The notes: generated from the letters alone by a model not told the origin. Positions 52,905 through 62,015 are shown, numbered from the stretch's first letter. The stretch: DNA of 64,000 nucleotides from Thiopontia sp013349825 (GCA_963981015.1 CAXCCG010000005.1:1-64000), one strand, 5' to 3'. Made by a program: numbers and translations.

Positions 52905-53876
52905 TTAAACGGCCTTGGCATGGAGTAGGTCGAGCATATTCAGTGCTCCAACGACCAACCCTTGTGGATCTACCACAAAAAGTCCGTTGATGTTCTTTTG
53001 GTCCATGATATTGAGAGCCTCTTCGACCAACATATCAGCCTGAATGGTGGTACAGGTGGTGGTCATCACCTGGTCAATCGGGGTGTCTAGGACATCTATT
53101 TTATGATCAATCGTTCGACGTAGATCCCCGTCGGTATAAATTCCCAAAATTTTACCAGAGCCATCGACAACAGCAGTCATCCCCAGGCCTTTGGAGGTCA
53201 TCTCCAGAAGTGCATCACGAATCATTGAGCCGCTGGTGATTAATGGAATACGCTCAGCCTTGTGCATGATATCTTCAATGCGCAGCAGTAGTCGCCGTCC
53301 TAAAGCTCCTGCAGGATGTGAACGTGCGAAATCTTCAGCAGTAAATCCACGGCTTTCGAGTAAGGCAATCGCCAGGGCATCTCCCATTACCAGGGTAGCA
53401 GTAGTGCTTGAGGTGGGGGCGAGCCCCAGTGGGCAGGCCTCCTTCTCAACCGCAATATTGAGATGGACTTCTGAGGCTTTGGCCAGCGTCGACTCCGGGT
53501 TCCCCGTCAGAGAGATCATCGGTATACCAAGACGTTTGATGACCGGTAGTATCATCAATACCTCGCTGGTCTCGCCTGAATTGGAGAGAGCAACCACGAC
53601 ATCACTCTGTGTCACCATCCCCAGATCACCGTGACTCGCTTCACCTGGGTGGACAAAAAATGCGGGTGACCCAGTACTTGCCAGAGTGGCAGCAATTTTG
53701 CTGCCAATATGACCTGATTTTCCCATGCCGATCACAACGATGCGCCCCTGACACTGAAGCATAATATTGCAGGCTTTTTCAAAGGTGTGGTCAATGCGCT
53801 CCAATAGCGCTTCGATCGCTTTGGCTTCCTCTTGAATTACAGCCTTTCCGAGAGTGGTGAGGGTGGTATGGTTCAT
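52905..53876 (-). CDS. kdsD: Arabinose-5-phosphate isomerase
   Basis: KdsD converts ribulose-5-phosphate to arabinose-5-phosphate, the first dedicated step to Kdo. The 323-residue protein has the SIS domain (GMGKSGHIGSKIAATLASTG, HPGEASHGDLGMV, SNSGETSEVL) and two C-terminal CBS domains (about 205-320). It precedes kdsC in the same operon. Confidence 0.97.
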   Translation of the reverse strand: MNHTTLTTLGKAVIQEEAKAIEALLERIDHTFEKACNIMLQCQGRIVVIGMGKSGHIGSKIAATLASTGSPAFFVHPGEASHGDLGMVTQSDVVVALSNSGETSEVLMILPVIKRLGIPMISLTGNPESTLAKASEVHLNIAVEKEACPLGLAPTSSTTATLVMGDALAIALLESRGFTAEDFARSHPAGALGRRLLLRIEDIMHKAERIPLITSGSMIRDALLEMTSKGLGMTAVVDGSGKILGIYTDGDLRRTIDHKIDVLDTPIDQVMTTTCTTIQADMLVEEALNIMDQKNINGLFVVDPQGLVVGALNMLDLLHAKAV

Positions 53877-53907
53877 TGTCTGCTCTGGTTAATTTGTGAA
53901 TAAAACC

Positions 53908-54876
53908 CTAAAGCGTCTGTTGGTAGAGTAGTGCCATATAGCCAGTGAAGCAGCTCAACAGGATTACCCCTTCCACCCTGCCAATGGATCGCTTGTCACT
54001 TTTGAAGAGTGTTGCCATTAAAAACAGTAGAACCGTGAGACCCGCCATGGTCGTGTAATCTCGAGTGAGAACAAGGTTGTCGATAGGGGAGGGGTCGATC
54101 AGTCCGGGCAGTGCCAGGACTCCAAGAATATTGAAAAGATTGGAGCCAATGATGTTTCCAATGGCCATGTCGTGTTCCTGCTTCCTGGCAGCCGTAATTG
54201 AGGCGGCGAGCTCCGGCAGACTGGTGCCGATGGCGATAATGGTCAAGCCAATGATGAGTTCACTGATTTCAAAGGCGTAGGCAATCTCGACAGCGGCCCA
54301 GACAATCAATCGTGAGCTCAGCAACAGCAACACCAAGCCGGTAAAAGTCCAGAGTAGAGCACTTTTCAGTGTCACTCCTTGGGGAATCTCTTCGGAGACC
54401 TCTGGTGCCAGAGTATCATCGGGCGTGCTCTCTGAGCCGTTCATAATCAGCCAGCCCATCAATAGAAGCAGGGAACAGAAGAGAATTGCACCATCAAGCC
54501 GGTCCAGTGAGTAATCCAGTAGCATCAATCCACAAACGGCTGTTACGACCAGTAGAATTGGAAACTCTCTTCGCAGAAGTGCAGAGCGGACGGTGATTGG
54601 TAGAATCAGTGCTGTTGTCCCGAGTACCAAGGCGATGTTGGCAATATTGGAGCCAATGGCATTACCGATACCGATGCCGGGACTCCCTTCCAGTGCTGCA
54701 AGAGAGGAGACCATCAACTCAGGTGCGCTGGTTCCAAACCCCATAATTACCAGACCAATAACCAGTGGCGAGACATTGAGATGCTGAGCAGTTGCTGCTG
54801 CACCGTGGACAAAGCGGTCAGCACTCCAGACCAGGAGTGCGATGCCAGCGATAATGGCGATAAAATTTTCAATCAT
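53908..54876 (-). CDS. Calcium/sodium antiporter, YrbG type
   Basis: This CaCA-family exchanger has two inverted halves with alpha-repeat motifs (GFGTSAPELMVSS and AIGTSLPELAASI, each followed by GNAIGSN or GNIIGSN) and about ten membrane spans. The start was set at ATG 54876 (MIENFIAIIAG), just before the first span; ATG 54912 would add 12 polar residues, and neither has a clear Shine-Dalgarno sequence. It heads the kdsD-kdsC-lpt cluster as yrbG does in E. coli. Calcium exchange is the assumed function. Confidence 0.9.
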   Translation of the reverse strand: MIENFIAIIAGIALLVWSADRFVHGAAATAQHLNVSPLVIGLVIMGFGTSAPELMVSSLAALEGSPGIGIGNAIGSNIANIALVLGTTALILPITVRSALLRREFPILLVVTAVCGLMLLDYSLDRLDGAILFCSLLLLMGWLIMNGSESTPDDTLAPEVSEEIPQGVTLKSALLWTFTGLVLLLLSSRLIVWAAVEIAYAFEISELIIGLTIIAIGTSLPELAASITAARKQEHDMAIGNIIGSNLFNILGVLALPGLIDPSPIDNLVLTRDYTTMAGLTVLLFLMATLFKSDKRSIGRVEGVILLSCFTGYMALLYQQTL

Positions 54877-54930
54877 AGGGAGGGTAGTATACCGTTGTTT
54901 ACTATTCTGCATATCGACAACATTGGCTCT

Positions 54931-54949
54931 ACCTGCCTAAAGAGCAGGT
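54931..54949. repeat. Inverted repeat in the divergent region
   Basis: ACCTGC (54931-54936) and GCAGGT (54944-54949) flank 7 bases between the antiporter gene and the DUF72-like gene. It overlaps the upstream side of a candidate + strand promoter and could be an operator. Confidence 0.4.
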
Positions 54950-54951
54950 TG

Positions 54952-54981
54952 TTGAGGTTGTAGTTCGGAGTATGGTAATAA
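54952..54981 (+). promoter_or_regulatory. Candidate promoter of the mla operon
   Basis: TTGAGG (54952-54957), an 18-base spacer and TAATAA (54976-54981) lie 40 bases upstream of the DUF72-like start. Two mismatches in the -35 and one in the -10 element make this a moderate candidate. Confidence 0.4.
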
Positions 54982-55020
54982 CCTGCCGAGAGCAGTTCTA
55001 TATTTATGGAGTGACCACTA

Positions 55021-55602
55021 TTGAAAACGCAGCGCACGCATCTACAGTTTGGTACCTTGGGGTGGGGAGAAGGTTTTGAGCAGGCCAACTTCTTTCCGGA
55101 AGATTTACCAGATGAGTGGCGTTTGACTTACCTGTCAAATGAGTTCAACTGCGTCGCCATTTCTGTCGTTGAATTGCAGTCTCTGGATGTTGATGTCGTT
55201 GAAGAGTGGGTTGATGATACCCATGATCAGTTCGGCTTCTATCTGAGGATCGATGCAGTATTGTCACAGGAGTCCCTGTTTGAAAAACTCAGTCCACTCA
55301 AAGAGAGGTTGAGAGGTATATTGCTTGAAGACGGGGTTGAGGCTGCTGCAGCTAATGGGGTGAGGTTTATTGACTTGAAACCGGTCTTAATCAAAGGTGA
55401 GTCGATGGAGAGTGTGGTTCGACTGGTGGCTGGTGAAGGAGTTGCGTTAATTGAGCTGCAGCAGCCGCTTGCCCCAATGGAGGTACGTCGTGTAGTGGAG
55501 CGGTTACGTGAACTGTCTGTTGATACCCTGCTGTTTGTCCCCTCGGCTGGGTTAATGGAAAGTGTGGCTACCTTTGAGACTATTTCCTCATTATTAGGGT
55601 AG
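55021..55602 (+). CDS. DUF72-like protein, truncated form
   Basis: The 193-residue product starts with TTG at 55021 after GGAG (55008-55011). Its N-terminal half follows the DUF72/YecE pattern (FGTLGWGEGFEQANFFPEDL, then YLSNEFNCVAISV, and LFEKLSPLKERLRGILLEDG), but the usual family length is about 240-300 residues, and the second half is not recognisable. The biochemical role of DUF72 is unknown. It lies 72 bases before mlaF and is probably co-transcribed with it. Confidence 0.55.
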   Translation: MKTQRTHLQFGTLGWGEGFEQANFFPEDLPDEWRLTYLSNEFNCVAISVVELQSLDVDVVEEWVDDTHDQFGFYLRIDAVLSQESLFEKLSPLKERLRGILLEDGVEAAAANGVRFIDLKPVLIKGESMESVVRLVAGEGVALIELQQPLAPMEVRRVVERLRELSVDTLLFVPSAGLMESVATFETISSLLG

Positions 55603-55674
55603 TCAGGATAGAGACCACTTGAGCTGAGACAACAGGTATAATTGCGTGATTAACCGCTCATTTGAAACTTACTT

Positions 55675-56556
55675 GTGTCTAGTACAGCCCGCAAAAAAAG
55701 ACAGTCCTATGCTGCCCGTAACCGCCCCGGCCGGAAACGGGCAAATCGCCTGGTGCGTATTCGTGATCTTGAGTTTTCTCATGAAGGACGTTTTGGAGAT
55801 GCTGCTACACTGTTTAAAGGGGTTAACCTCGATGTCTATCGTGGGCAGGTGGTAGCTATTTTAGGCCCCAGCGGGACTGGCAAGACAACGCTGTTGAAGC
55901 TGATTGGTGGTCAACTCTCCCCTGCCCAAGGGAGTATCGAAGTGGATGGTGAGGCACTGTCTATGCTCAAGAGAAAAGGGCTCTACCAGCTGCGTAAGCG
56001 AATCGGAATGCTGTTTCAAAGTGGTGCACTGCTGACGGATATGACGGTGTTTGAAAATGTAGCATTTCCAGTACGGGAACACACCGACCTGCCTGAGGTA
56101 ATGATTCAGGATCTGGTCAGAATGAAGCTGGAAGCTGTTGGGTTGCGTGGGGCAGAGTCGCTTCTGCCGGCAGAACTCTCAGGGGGAATGGCTCGTCGTG
56201 TGGCCTTGGCGAGAGCTATTGCGCTTGATCCGATGATGGTGCTATACGATGAGCCATTTACCGGTCAGGATCCCATCTCCATGGGGGTTCTGATCAAGTT
56301 GATACGAGAGCTCAATCGAACTTTGAGGTTAACCAGTGTAGTGGTCTCTCATGATGTGCAGGAGACACTCTCCATTGCGGACTATGTCTATCTGCTTGCG
56401 GAAGGAGAGGTGATTGGTAAGGGAACTCCAGATCAGATACGTCATGCAAAATCACCCAGGGTTCAGCAATTTCTGCGCGGAGAACCGGATGGACCGGTCC
56501 CCTTTCACTATCCTGCCGAGGATTTTGCAACGCAACTACTTGGAGGGATCGAGTGA
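55675..56556 (+). CDS. mlaF: Phospholipid ABC transporter ATP-binding protein MlaF
   Basis: MlaF powers the Mla system, which keeps phospholipids out of the outer leaflet of the outer membrane. The 293-residue protein has Walker A GPSGTGKTT, signature LSGGMARRVALARAI and Walker B MMVLYDEPF, and the MlaF-specific stretch MLFQSGALLTDMTVFENVAFP. A basic N-terminal extension of about 26 residues precedes the usual start; an internal GTG at 55753 could be the true start. The stop overlaps mlaE (GTGA). Confidence 0.96.
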   Translation: MSSTARKKRQSYAARNRPGRKRANRLVRIRDLEFSHEGRFGDAATLFKGVNLDVYRGQVVAILGPSGTGKTTLLKLIGGQLSPAQGSIEVDGEALSMLKRKGLYQLRKRIGMLFQSGALLTDMTVFENVAFPVREHTDLPEVMIQDLVRMKLEAVGLRGAESLLPAELSGGMARRVALARAIALDPMMVLYDEPFTGQDPISMGVLIKLIRELNRTLRLTSVVVSHDVQETLSIADYVYLLAEGEVIGKGTPDQIRHAKSPRVQQFLRGEPDGPVPFHYPAEDFATQLLGGIE

Positions 56557-57332
56557 TCTCTCTGCTTCATCATTGGCTACTGCAGCTGTTCTCGATCTTT
56601 AGACGATTGGGGCGTGGACAGCTGTTTTTGATCCATCTTTTGGGTGGTGTGGGAGTTATATTGCTCCGTTTTCGTCTGGTGATCCAGCAGCTTTATGCAA
56701 TTGGAGTCCACTCATTGTTGATTGTGATTGTTGCCGGACTGTTTGTGGGTATGGTGTTAGGGTTGCAGGGGTATAACACGCTGGTTGATTTTGGGGCTGA
56801 AGAGTCTCTGGGGGTATTGGTTGCGCTCTCTCTGGTTCGTGAGCTGGGGCCTGTGGTTGCAGCACTGCTCTATGCTGGGCGAGCCGGTTCAGCACTTACT
56901 GCAGAGATTGGATTAATGAAGGCAACAGAGCAACTCTCAGGCATGGAGATGATGGCAGTCGACCCGGTGCATCGGATTATCACCCCCCGTTTTCTGGCTG
57001 GTTTTCTCTCTCTACCTCTACTGACGGCTATTTTTACTGTATTGGGAGTGTTTGGTGGTTACTTTGTCGCAGTGCCACTGCTGGGGGTGGATGATGGTGC
57101 TTTTTGGTCTCAAATGCAGGCTAGAGTCGACTTTTATGATGATATACAGAGTGGAGTGATCAAAAGTGTGGTGTTTGGTTTTGTGGTGACCTGGATCGCA
57201 CTGTTTGAAGGGTATGATGCAACACCGACATCAGAGGGAGTCTCCCGTTCGACCACACGTACAGTCGTGCATGCCTCATTGGCTGTGCTGGGGCTGGATT
57301 TTATACTGACTGCATTAATGTTTGGAGCATAA
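56553..57332 (+). CDS. mlaE: Phospholipid ABC transporter permease MlaE
   Basis: MlaE is the inner-membrane permease of the Mla transporter. The 259-residue product contains the family block LVRELGPVVAALLYAGRAGSA followed by EIGLMKATEQLSGMEMMAVD. The GTG start overlaps the mlaF stop by 4 bases, and mlaD follows after 3 bases. Confidence 0.97.
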   Translation: MISLLHHWLLQLFSIFRRLGRGQLFLIHLLGGVGVILLRFRLVIQQLYAIGVHSLLIVIVAGLFVGMVLGLQGYNTLVDFGAEESLGVLVALSLVRELGPVVAALLYAGRAGSALTAEIGLMKATEQLSGMEMMAVDPVHRIITPRFLAGFLSLPLLTAIFTVLGVFGGYFVAVPLLGVDDGAFWSQMQARVDFYDDIQSGVIKSVVFGFVVTWIALFEGYDATPTSEGVSRSTTRTVVHASLAVLGLDFILTALMFGA

Positions 57333-57335
57333 AGA

Positions 57336-57908
57336 ATGATGAAGCAGAACCGTGCATTAGAGGTTTGGGTAGGTCTGTTTGTAGGGCTGGGTATTGCGGC
57401 ACTGGTTGTGCTGGCATTCTATGTGGGGAATCTGAGTAGCTACAATAGTAACTCTGGATATTTGTTAGAGGCACGTTTTGATGAAATTGGTGGTTTAAAG
57501 CCGAGAGCTCCTGTGACCATCTCAGGAGTGCAGGTGGGGCGAGTTACCGCGATTCATCTGGACAATCAAGAGTATCGCGCAGTTGTGCGGATGGAGATTG
57601 ATCCGGAAAAGATGCCACTACAGCGTCTCAATGAACAGGGAGAACAGTTATTTGATGAACAGGGGAACGTACAGCTTTGTGATAAAAATGGTGTGCCGCC
57701 TGCTTGTTCCACGATTCTTTTTGAAGATGCTGCCGCCTCGATCCTGACTGCCGGAATGTTGGGAGAGCAGTATGTGGGGTTAGAACCTGGTGGGGGTGCT
57801 CTTGCTTTTCTCTACCCCGGAGATGAGGTGCGAATGACTCAATCTTCGATTGCACTGGAGCAGGTGATCGGTCAATTCCTTTTTAATCAGACGGATAAAG
57901 ATCAGTAA
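57336..57908 (+). CDS. mlaD: Phospholipid transporter MCE protein MlaD
   Basis: MlaD forms a hexameric periplasmic ring on MlaFE. The 190-residue product has one N-terminal span (about 11-30) and the MCE domain (ARFDEIGGLKPRAPVTISGV, ILTAGMLGEQYVGLEPGG). Relative to E. coli MlaD it carries an extra segment of roughly 30 residues (about 95-127) between two strands, with Cys115 and Cys124. The C-terminal tail is short. Confidence 0.96.
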   Translation: MMKQNRALEVWVGLFVGLGIAALVVLAFYVGNLSSYNSNSGYLLEARFDEIGGLKPRAPVTISGVQVGRVTAIHLDNQEYRAVVRMEIDPEKMPLQRLNEQGEQLFDEQGNVQLCDKNGVPPACSTILFEDAAASILTAGMLGEQYVGLEPGGGALAFLYPGDEVRMTQSSIALEQVIGQFLFNQTDKDQ

Positions 57909-58021
57909 TAGTATTACTTGTCCATTGGCAGCTAAACAGCGAAAATAGTGCAGAGCGCCATCTGAATTTAATAGATGTTATCGGGAACACACACAATAAT
58001 ATGTGAAATGGGGTGATTAGT

Positions 58022-58675
58022 TTGAAAAAATATAACAGAATTTCTATTTTCGGCCTGCTGGTTTGGCTGGTATTGGTCCCGGTTCGTGCAGACGTAGTGA
58101 CCCCGGATATCACCATGGAAAGATTGACCCATGCAGTGATGCAACGTCTGGCAAAAAGAGAGGATTTCCTGAGGGAAAACCCAGACCAGGTGCAACCCTT
58201 CGCGAATGAGCTGGTTGATGAGTTTGTACTGCCTCTGTTGGATATGAAGTTGATGTCTCGCTGGATTATTGGAAAAAGTTGGCGTACAGCAACAGCCAGT
58301 CAACGACAACGTTTTATGGATGAGTTTGCAGGGATGTTGATTCGTACCTATGCTGCTGCACTACTGGAGTTTAGAGGGAAAAGTGTTACCTTTAAGCCCT
58401 TTCATCATGACCCAAAACGTAAAGATGCTGTTGTTAGGTCAGAGTTTTCCAGCGGGGAGGGGGCTCCTTCAGTACCCGTGTTGTTTCGTGTGCGTAAAGA
58501 CAAACAGGGAACGTGGAAGGTTTTCGATATTATTGTAGATGGAATCAGTTTAATCAAAAATTACCGTTCTACCTTTGCGGCTGAGATACGAAAGGTGGGG
58601 TTGGAGGGGCTGATTCAGCGCCTCTCTTCTCATAATCAGGAGAGCAGTGCTCCCGAGAAGCAAGGTAAAGGGTGA
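58022..58675 (+). CDS. mlaC: Phospholipid-binding periplasmic protein MlaC
   Basis: MlaC shuttles phospholipids across the periplasm between MlaA and MlaD. The product of about 217 residues has a signal peptide (hydrophobic segment, then cleavage after VRA) and the family blocks MKLMSRWIIGKSWRTAT, QRFMDEFAGMLIRTYAAALL and WKVFDIIVDGISLIKNYR. TTG 58022 was preferred because GGGG lies eight bases upstream; GTG 58013 is the alternative. A 104-base gap follows mlaD. The end overlaps mlaB (GTGA). Confidence 0.94.
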   Translation: MKKYNRISIFGLLVWLVLVPVRADVVTPDITMERLTHAVMQRLAKREDFLRENPDQVQPFANELVDEFVLPLLDMKLMSRWIIGKSWRTATASQRQRFMDEFAGMLIRTYAAALLEFRGKSVTFKPFHHDPKRKDAVVRSEFSSGEGAPSVPVLFRVRKDKQGTWKVFDIIVDGISLIKNYRSTFAAEIRKVGLEGLIQRLSSHNQESSAPEKQGKG

Positions 58676-58980
58676 GTCAATTCTCACTATCCTTGAGCGA
58701 GGGTGTAGTGGTTGTTAAAGGTGAACTCACTTTTGATACGGTGGTTGATGCACTCAGGCAAGCATCCCCTCTGTTTGGTACACAGGGCGATGTAAAGTTG
58801 GATCTACGAAGTGTAAAACGCATTGATAGTGCGGGGTTGAGCTTGTTGATTGAGTGGGTTCGGCAATTACGGCGGCAGCAGCGGCGATTGACAGTGCTTA
58901 ATCCACCTCACCAGCTGGGACGGTTAGCTAAAATTAGTGGTGTGAATGATATTTTCTCTGTCGATACCATTGTGCAATGA
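58672..58980 (+). CDS. mlaB: STAS domain protein MlaB
   Basis: MlaB is the cytoplasmic STAS subunit that stabilises MlaF. The 102-residue product has the STAS pattern KLDLRSVKRIDSAGLSLLIE. The GTG start overlaps the mlaC stop by 4 bases, and its own stop overlaps the next ABC gene (ATGA at 58977-58980). Confidence 0.93.
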   Translation: MSQFSLSLSEGVVVVKGELTFDTVVDALRQASPLFGTQGDVKLDLRSVKRIDSAGLSLLIEWVRQLRRQQRRLTVLNPPHQLGRLAKISGVNDIFSVDTIVQ

Positions 58981-59894
58981 GCGCTGAACCTGCCCTTGAA
59001 CTTGTAGAGGTAGAGAAACGCTATCCAACTACAGATGCCTTGAAGGGGATCAGTTTCTCAGTAGAGAGTGGAGAGTTTTTTGGTCTTCTTGGACCGAATG
59101 GTGCAGGGAAATCAACGCTGATCAATATTATGGGGGGGTTGGTCCGCCCAAGCTCCGGTCACATACGGGTGATGGGGCATGATGTAGTTACGCAGTATCG
59201 ACACTCCAGAAACCATATCGGAATTGTCCCGCAAGAGCTGGTCTATGACCCCTTTTTTACCGTATGGGAGATGCTAACCATTCAGTCAGGTTATTTTGGT
59301 CGGGGTCGAGAGAACGATGCCTGGCTGGAGGAGTTGCTGGTTACCCTCAACCTGATGGATAAACGGAATGAGAACCTGCAGCGCCTCTCTGGCGGGATGA
59401 AACGGCGTGTACTCATTGCTCAGGCTCTGGTCCATCGTCCACCGGTTGTTGTACTGGATGAACCTACAGCGGGGGTTGATGTGGAGTTGCGTCGGGCGCT
59501 CTGGTCTTTTGCACACCGCCTCCATCAGGAGGGGCATACTATTGTTTTAACAACCCACTACCTGGAAGAGGCTGAATCGATGTGTGATCGGATCGCGATT
59601 CTGGACCAGGGGGAGCTGGTGGCGCTCAATGAGCAGCAGCAGTTGATTGCCGACTATCCACATCAGATCGCAGTGATTGAGCGTCACCTTGGTGAGAAAA
59701 TGCCGGAGTGGTTGGTTTCAGCGAGGGTCTCCAGTAGTCGAAACCGGACTCAACTGCAGCTTCCTCGTGATGTAGAGGGGCAGAACCGGTTCCTGCAGCA
59801 GTTGGAGATGCTGGGTATTGTTCGACAGGATGTGCGTTTGCGTGAACCGACACTGGAAGAGGTTTTTCTCGGATTGACAGGAGAGGGGGCGTGA
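58977..59894 (+). CDS. ABC exporter ATP-binding protein, YadG type
   Basis: The 305-residue ATPase has Walker A GPNGAGKST, signature LSGGMKRRVLIAQAL and Walker B VVVLDEPTAGVDVELR, followed by a C-terminal domain of about 90 residues. Length and sequence resemble E. coli YadG (308). It is coupled to mlaB (ATGA) and to the permease gene (GTGA), which indicates one operon with mla. The substrate is unknown; ABC-2 exporters move drugs, lipids or polysaccharides. Confidence 0.9.
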   Translation: MSAEPALELVEVEKRYPTTDALKGISFSVESGEFFGLLGPNGAGKSTLINIMGGLVRPSSGHIRVMGHDVVTQYRHSRNHIGIVPQELVYDPFFTVWEMLTIQSGYFGRGRENDAWLEELLVTLNLMDKRNENLQRLSGGMKRRVLIAQALVHRPPVVVLDEPTAGVDVELRRALWSFAHRLHQEGHTIVLTTHYLEEAESMCDRIAILDQGELVALNEQQQLIADYPHQIAVIERHLGEKMPEWLVSARVSSSRNRTQLQLPRDVEGQNRFLQQLEMLGIVRQDVRLREPTLEEVFLGLTGEGA

Positions 59895-60658
59895 CACTCA
59901 ACCTGTTTGGCTGCTGGACACTGTTTCGCAAGGAGGTGTGGCGTTTTCTCAAAGTTTCCGTACAGACGGTTTTGGCGCCGGCAGTCTCTACACTGCTCTA
60001 TCTATTGGTGTTTGGTGTTGTGTTTGAGGAGGCGGTTGTGGTCTATGAGGGGCACAGCTACAGCAGTTTTCTGGTTCCGGGTTTGGTGATGATGACGCTG
60101 GCACAGAATGCCTTTGCCAATAGCTCTTCAAGCATTCTACAGTCTAAAATGAATGGCAATATTGTTTTCATGTTACTGGCTCCGCTCTCCTCGGTGGAAC
60201 TCTATCTGGCCTTTTTAGGGGCAGCAGTGGTACGTGGGCTGGTTACGGGAGGGGCTGTTTTGATCATTGCATCCCTATTGATACCTGTTTCTCTCTACTC
60301 AGCGGGATTGGTGCTGCTTTTTGCGGTGCTCTCCAGTGGAGTGATGGGTGCTTTGGGGGTTATTGCGGGGATCTGGTCTGAAAAATATGACCACCTTTCC
60401 GCGTTTCAGAACTTCATCATTCTGCCCCTCACTTTTCTGAGTGGTGTATTTTATTCCATTCAGGACCTCTCACCGTTCTGGCAACAGCTCTCAGCCTGGA
60501 ATCCGGTTTTTTATCTGATTGACGGCTTTCGGTTTGGTTTTCTGGGGGTGTCCGATGTGGCTTATCTACAGAGTCTGACCGTTGCACTACTGTTTTTGCT
60601 GATGTTGACGCTGCTCTCAGTGCTCCTGTTACGCTCTGGATATAAGTTGCGAGGATGA
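59891..60658 (+). CDS. ABC-2 type permease, YadH type
   Basis: The 255-residue membrane protein has six hydrophobic segments and the ABC-2 pattern, with FLSGVFYSIQDLSPFWQQLS before the last spans. The length matches E. coli YadH (256). The GTG start overlaps the ATPase stop, and murA begins 3 bases after its stop. Confidence 0.9.
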   Translation: MTLNLFGCWTLFRKEVWRFLKVSVQTVLAPAVSTLLYLLVFGVVFEEAVVVYEGHSYSSFLVPGLVMMTLAQNAFANSSSSILQSKMNGNIVFMLLAPLSSVELYLAFLGAAVVRGLVTGGAVLIIASLLIPVSLYSAGLVLLFAVLSSGVMGALGVIAGIWSEKYDHLSAFQNFIILPLTFLSGVFYSIQDLSPFWQQLSAWNPVFYLIDGFRFGFLGVSDVAYLQSLTVALLFLLMLTLLSVLLLRSGYKLRG

Positions 60659-60661
60659 TGA

Positions 60662-61918
60662 ATGGATAAGTTACGCATTGTGGGCGGCACACCTCTGAGA
60701 GGCAAAGTGCGCATCTCTGGAGCCAAAAATGCAGTTTTGCCAATCCTGGCCGCTTCACTGCTTGCAGATACGGAGGTCTCACTGCAGCGTGTACCTCAGT
60801 TGAAGGATGTGAGTACGATGATGAGTCTGCTCTCTTCAATGGGGGGCAAGGTGACGCTGACAGATGGAGGAGGGCTTGAGATTGATACCTCAAGCGTAAT
60901 GCTGCCAGTGGCTGAGTATGACCTGGTAAAAACGATGAGAGCCTCCATTCTTGTGCTGGGACCATTATTGGCAAAAGTGGGGGAGGTCAAGGTTTCTCTA
61001 CCGGGAGGATGTGCCATTGGCGCACGACCCGTCAATCTCCATGTGGATGGGTTGAAGGCGTTGGGTGCGGAAGTCCATATTGAAAATGGTTATATCCATG
61101 CGACCGCACGAAAGCTCCGGGGAGCACATATTCTGCTCGACTCGATTACCGTGACGGGTACTCAAAACCTGATGATGGCAGCAACGCTGGCCGAGGGAAA
61201 AACGGTATTGGAGAATGTGGCTCGTGAGCCGGAGGTGGTTGACTTGGCCAACTTCCTCAATGCGATGGGGGCAAAGGTTTCGGGTGCCGGCAGTACCACG
61301 ATCACCATTGAAGGGGTTCGGTCTCTGCAAGGGGTTCGCTACCGGGTCATTCCAGATCGTATTGAGACAGGCACTTATCTGGTTGCTGCTGCAATGACCG
61401 GGGGACATGTTGAGCTGATTGATACAGATCCGTTACTGCTAGAGTCGGTATTATTGAAGCTTGAAGAGGCGGGGGCAAAATTACAGATAGAAGAGAGTCG
61501 GATTGTATTGGATATGGAGGGGCGACGCCCAAAAGCAGTCAGCTTTACAACAGCGCCGCACCCAGCATTTCCGACCGACATGCAGGCACAGTTCATGGCA
61601 ATGAATGCAATTGCAGATGGGATCGGTGTCATCTCGGAAACGATCTTTGAAAATCGTTTTATGCATGTACCTGAACTGCAACGTATGGGGGCCGAATTCC
61701 AGATGGAGGGTCATACGGTAGTTGTACAGGGGGTGGAGGGGCTTACGGGGGCCAGAGTAATGGCAACGGACCTGCGTGCGTCAGCAGGCTTGGTTCTGGC
61801 AGCACTGGCAGCGAAAGGTGAGACTATTATTGATAGAATTTACCATATTGATCGAGGTTATGAGGCGATTGAAGAGAAATTGATGCAGCTGGGGGCCGAG
61901 ATAGAGCGTTTGCCGTAA
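60662..61918 (+). CDS. murA: UDP-N-acetylglucosamine 1-carboxyvinyltransferase
   Basis: MurA performs the first committed step of peptidoglycan synthesis. The 418-residue protein (E. coli 419) has SGAKNAVLPILAASLLA with the catalytic Lys, and the fosfomycin-target Cys in GGCAIGARPVNLH, so it is the sensitive Cys type. It lies directly behind the YadGH genes and ahead of hisG, as in Pseudomonas, where mla, murA, hisG and hisD are also neighbours. Confidence 0.98.
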   Translation: MDKLRIVGGTPLRGKVRISGAKNAVLPILAASLLADTEVSLQRVPQLKDVSTMMSLLSSMGGKVTLTDGGGLEIDTSSVMLPVAEYDLVKTMRASILVLGPLLAKVGEVKVSLPGGCAIGARPVNLHVDGLKALGAEVHIENGYIHATARKLRGAHILLDSITVTGTQNLMMAATLAEGKTVLENVAREPEVVDLANFLNAMGAKVSGAGSTTITIEGVRSLQGVRYRVIPDRIETGTYLVAAAMTGGHVELIDTDPLLLESVLLKLEEAGAKLQIEESRIVLDMEGRRPKAVSFTTAPHPAFPTDMQAQFMAMNAIADGIGVISETIFENRFMHVPELQRMGAEFQMEGHTVVVQGVEGLTGARVMATDLRASAGLVLAALAAKGETIIDRIYHIDRGYEAIEEKLMQLGAEIERLP

Positions 61919-62015
61919 GACAATGATATGATTTGTTTAAATGTTCGAGAAGTGTTTGTTACTGTAGGTTATGTTGTTTGAAAACAGTTTTTTGTGATCT
62001 GGAGAGGAGAGAAAA

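Noticed and set aside
57904..57918. 15-bp palindrome AGTAATAGTATTACT at the end of mlaD
   Set aside because: It includes the stop codon region, is A/T rich, and has no T run; probably chance.
58013..58021. GTG 58013 as the mlaC start
   Set aside because: TTG 58022 has a better spaced GGGG Shine-Dalgarno; the difference is three residues and does not affect the call.
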